Positions 35,237 through 36,947 of a stretch of DNA of 36,947 nucleotides are shown here, in pieces; the stretch's first letter is position 1; each line of letters begins with the position of its first letter. The stretch comes from Candidatus Cloacimonadota bacterium. GTDB lineage: Bacteria; Cloacimonadota; Cloacimonadia; JGIOTU-2. A program made the position numbers and the translations under genes. Under the pieces are notes generated by a model. The model searched no databases. It worked only from the letters and a program-made list of their open reading frames with translations, and had not been told where the DNA came from. The stretch spans positions 1-36,947 of the forward strand of contig JAUWPE010000012.1 in assembly GCA_030611765.1 (NCBI GenBank), written 5' to 3'.

Positions 35237-35299
35237 TCTAAAAGCACTTCACTTTCGGTTTATTACTATCTTTATTTATACGCACTAACTTTGAGTTAA

Positions 35300-36343
35300 T
35301 CACATATAGCCCAATGATTTATACACTTTGTTACCTGCTGGCATTCCTCTATTGTCAGATAATTTAGTTTGTATTCGTTTATTTCTGATTAGAATCCTAA
35401 AATATGGACATTTCCCATTTATTGACAAATCTTTTTCATCATTTCCTTTTCTGAATTTAATTATTTCAAACTGTTCGGGGTTGAATTTATGTAGAAATGT
35501 TATAGGTACACCCATAAATCCTTTGTAGTCTGATGGTATGTCTTTAGTTTTATTAACATTAATACCATCATAATTGTCATATCGGGGATATTCAATTTCG
35601 TTTCCAAAATATTTCTTTGTGGGAGTAATATCTTCGTGTCGTTTAGAAGTATCTAAATTAGTTAACCACAAACAATTGTTGGGAGAAACTATTCTATTTC
35701 CAAAACTATCAATCCGAGTCTCTGTGCCGTAAAGTTCATAGTGTTCAGGTACAATAAAACCTGAAATACCTCTACCTAGATTTATTCCTAACCACGCATC
35801 ATTTCCCTTAATTAGTTTAAAAATTTCTTTATAGGTGATAGCATTAATGTTGCCAATTATCAAAAATTTCTTATCGTATTTAGCTAATTGAGCTACATAC
35901 TCCCTGAATAATGAAAATGGGGGATTAGTAACAACAATATCAGACTGCTTTAATAGTTCGATACTTTCAGCACTACGAAAATCTCCATCCCCTTTAAAAT
36001 GAATGATGTTATTTGAACTTGGTTTAATTTTTTCTCCTTTTGCACCTGTATATTCATAGAAAAAACCACTTTTAAATTCTTCGGTATTAAACAAATCCCT
36101 ATCTTGTTTTCTGTAACAAGCAGATATTAGTTTTTTAATACCTAATTCCTTAAAGTTTAATGCAAAATAATTAAAAAAATTACTAATCCGAGCATCATCA
36201 CAATTACAAAAAACTACTTTGCCTTTAAAATGATTTTTATAATGTTGTAATTCACTTTCTATATCTGAGAGCTGTGTATAAAACTCATCATTCTTATTGG
36301 TTTTTGCTTTTCTCAATAAAGAGTGTTGTACTTTTCTTGCCAT
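35300..36343 (-). CDS. EcoRI-type adenine DNA methyltransferase
   Basis: A DNA N6-adenine methyltransferase strongly like M.EcoRI by memory: DEFYTQLSDIESEL, FCNCDDARISNFF (SAM pocket), SDIVVTNPPFSLFREYV (catalytic NPPF), IVPEHYELYGTE, SPNNCLWLTNLD, NVNKTKDIP and GVPITFLHKFNPEQFE. M.EcoRI modifies the inner A of GAATTC. I start it at the ATG at 36343 (MARKVQ, as in M.EcoRI); the track uses a TTG two codons upstream. It has about 22 extra C-terminal residues (KLSDNRGMPAGNKVYKSLG) relative to the EcoRI protein. No internal damage. It follows the endonuclease remnant by about 12 nt, the same R-then-M order as in the EcoRI system. Confidence 0.95.
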   Translation of the reverse strand: MARKVQHSLLRKAKTNKNDEFYTQLSDIESELQHYKNHFKGKVVFCNCDDARISNFFNYFALNFKELGIKKLISACYRKQDRDLFNTEEFKSGFFYEYTGAKGEKIKPSSNNIIHFKGDGDFRSAESIELLKQSDIVVTNPPFSLFREYVAQLAKYDKKFLIIGNINAITYKEIFKLIKGNDAWLGINLGRGISGFIVPEHYELYGTETRIDSFGNRIVSPNNCLWLTNLDTSKRHEDITPTKKYFGNEIEYPRYDNYDGINVNKTKDIPSDYKGFMGVPITFLHKFNPEQFEIIKFRKGNDEKDLSINGKCPYFRILIRNKRIQTKLSDNRGMPAGNKVYKSLGYM

Positions 36344-36355
36344 TGTCAACCTGTA

Positions 36356-36820
36356 TTATTCGTTATTGGTAATCTGGTTAAATATTTCACTTCCTAATAC
36401 TCTAAGAGAGGTTTTAGAAATTTCAATCATAATATCAAACATTTTTTCCGCATTCCATTTTTCCCCATCTCCTTGTGTAAATATTGAAGTTGCTTGAAGC
36501 ATTATTGTTTTCTTGTTATATTTAACATACTTATTTTCACACAAATTAGTATTAATTGGCATTCCATAATTTGCAGAGGTCAATCTATCTAACCTATTTA
36601 GCATCCCTGAATTATAATTAAGCGTTACAACCCTTCCGTCTGGTCTTTTAACTGAAATAGTTTCTGTTAAGAAATTAGACCCTTCTAAAAATAATATGTA
36701 TGGAAAATGAGATTCAGATAACATAAAATTAGCAATTTCAGATATGTTCTTATGCGATCTCTCTATTGCATTACCAGCAGCCATCAAGTCTTGATTGTTA
36801 TTTTTACCAACTAGTGTCAT
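36356..36820 (-). pseudogene. EcoRI-type restriction endonuclease, C-terminal remnant
   Basis: The 154-aa frame matches the C-terminal half of EcoRI from about residue 127 onward: VGKNNNQDLMAAGNAIERSH, ISEIANFMLSESHFPY, ILFLEGSNFLTE, RPDGRVV, NRLDRLTSANYGMPIN and QATSIFTQGDG. It keeps the specificity helix segment (AAGNAIER, cf. EcoRI Asn141, Ala142, Arg145). It lacks the N-terminal half with the catalytic Asp91, Glu111 and Lys113, so it cannot cut DNA. The ATG that opens the track ORF lies one base after the IS630 transposase stop and is probably accidental. A CTAG at 36811-36814, the usual IS630 target, marks the likely junction. Confidence 0.92.
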
Positions 36821-36821
36821 G

Positions 36822-36947
36822 TCAAGACTCGATAGTCGGATAAAGTCTTTTGAGTTTTATTCGTGCATCATCAGTAGTAAATTGCCAATTGATTATGCTA
36901 TTTTTTGAGTTTCTACATTCTACCCAGGCTTCTACTTCTTTTTCTAT
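36822..36947 (-). mobile_element. IS630-family transposase, C-terminal end (runs off the right edge)
   Basis: Not in the ORF track because it enters from the window edge. Minus-strand frame from 36947 to the TGA at 36824-36822 encodes 41 residues ending in NWQFTTDDARIKLKRLYPTI, the characteristic C-terminus of IS630/Tc1-mariner-type transposases. The element's end seems to lie at the TA of CTAG (36812-36813), since IS630 elements insert at TA, often in CTAG. Beyond that point the EcoRI-like sequence starts. The upstream end of the IS and any N-terminal half of the endonuclease are outside the window. Confidence 0.85.

Overview
The window looks like a chromosomal segment of an AT-rich Gram-negative bacterium of the FCB group. 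Candidatus Cloacimonadota or a close relative is my best guess, at moderate confidence. The clues are lipid A synthesis (LpxB), a secreted protein with a type A (T9SS-like) C-terminal sorting domain, many lipoprotein and signal peptides, and bacterial gene clusters kept in an FCB-like form. Taxonomy is inferred from gene content only. I saw no tRNA, rRNA or CRISPR array.

Layout. (1) 1-1268, minus: N-terminal part of a large lipoprotein that runs off the left edge. (2) 1372-10142, minus: one long housekeeping cluster, in transcription order a structured leader with an attenuator-like terminator, infC (non-AUG start), rpmI, rplT, pheS, pheT, a small coiled-coil gene, zapA, a probable 6S RNA, rny, ymdB and folD. 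It joins translation, cell division, RNA turnover and C1 metabolism. FolD lacks the lysine normally needed for cyclohydrolase activity. (3) 10337-14324, plus: lpxB, a DUF374 acyltransferase and a PpiD/SurA-like periplasmic foldase, with a small convergent membrane-protein gene. (4) 14325-14799: a gene-free stretch packed with perfect palindromes. (5) 14800-20563: a pilin-like protein and a YigZ-family protein (minus), then DUF523, a cold-shock protein, dGTPase, prfB with its programmed +1 frameshift, lysS and a 44-aa zinc-ribbon ORF (plus). (6) 20741-23627: a phnD-phnC-phnE importer without catabolic genes. (7) 23753-32544, plus: a putative HExxH metallopeptidase, a HAD hydrolase, a T9SS-type secreted protein, a DnaQ-DinG exonuclease-helicase, a DUF3108 protein, queA and a PAP2 phosphatase. 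(8) 32669-33889, minus: a secreted serpin.

(9) 34060-36947 is the accessory part and the most interesting. It is a small, visibly AT-rich defence island, all on the minus strand. An IS630-family transposase (only its C-terminus is in the window) abuts the C-terminal half of an EcoRI-type restriction endonuclease whose catalytic half is missing. Next comes an apparently intact EcoRI-type adenine methyltransferase, then a Shedu (DUF4263) nuclease gene broken by one in-frame TAA. Imperfect inverted repeats resembling integron attC core sites flank the Shedu gene. Both nucleases look dead while the protective methyltransferase looks alive, so this appears to be a decaying island caught part-way. 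I found no convincing wholly new system. The best leads for novelty are the decaying island with its cassette-like boundaries, the infC leader, and the unassigned HExxH protein.
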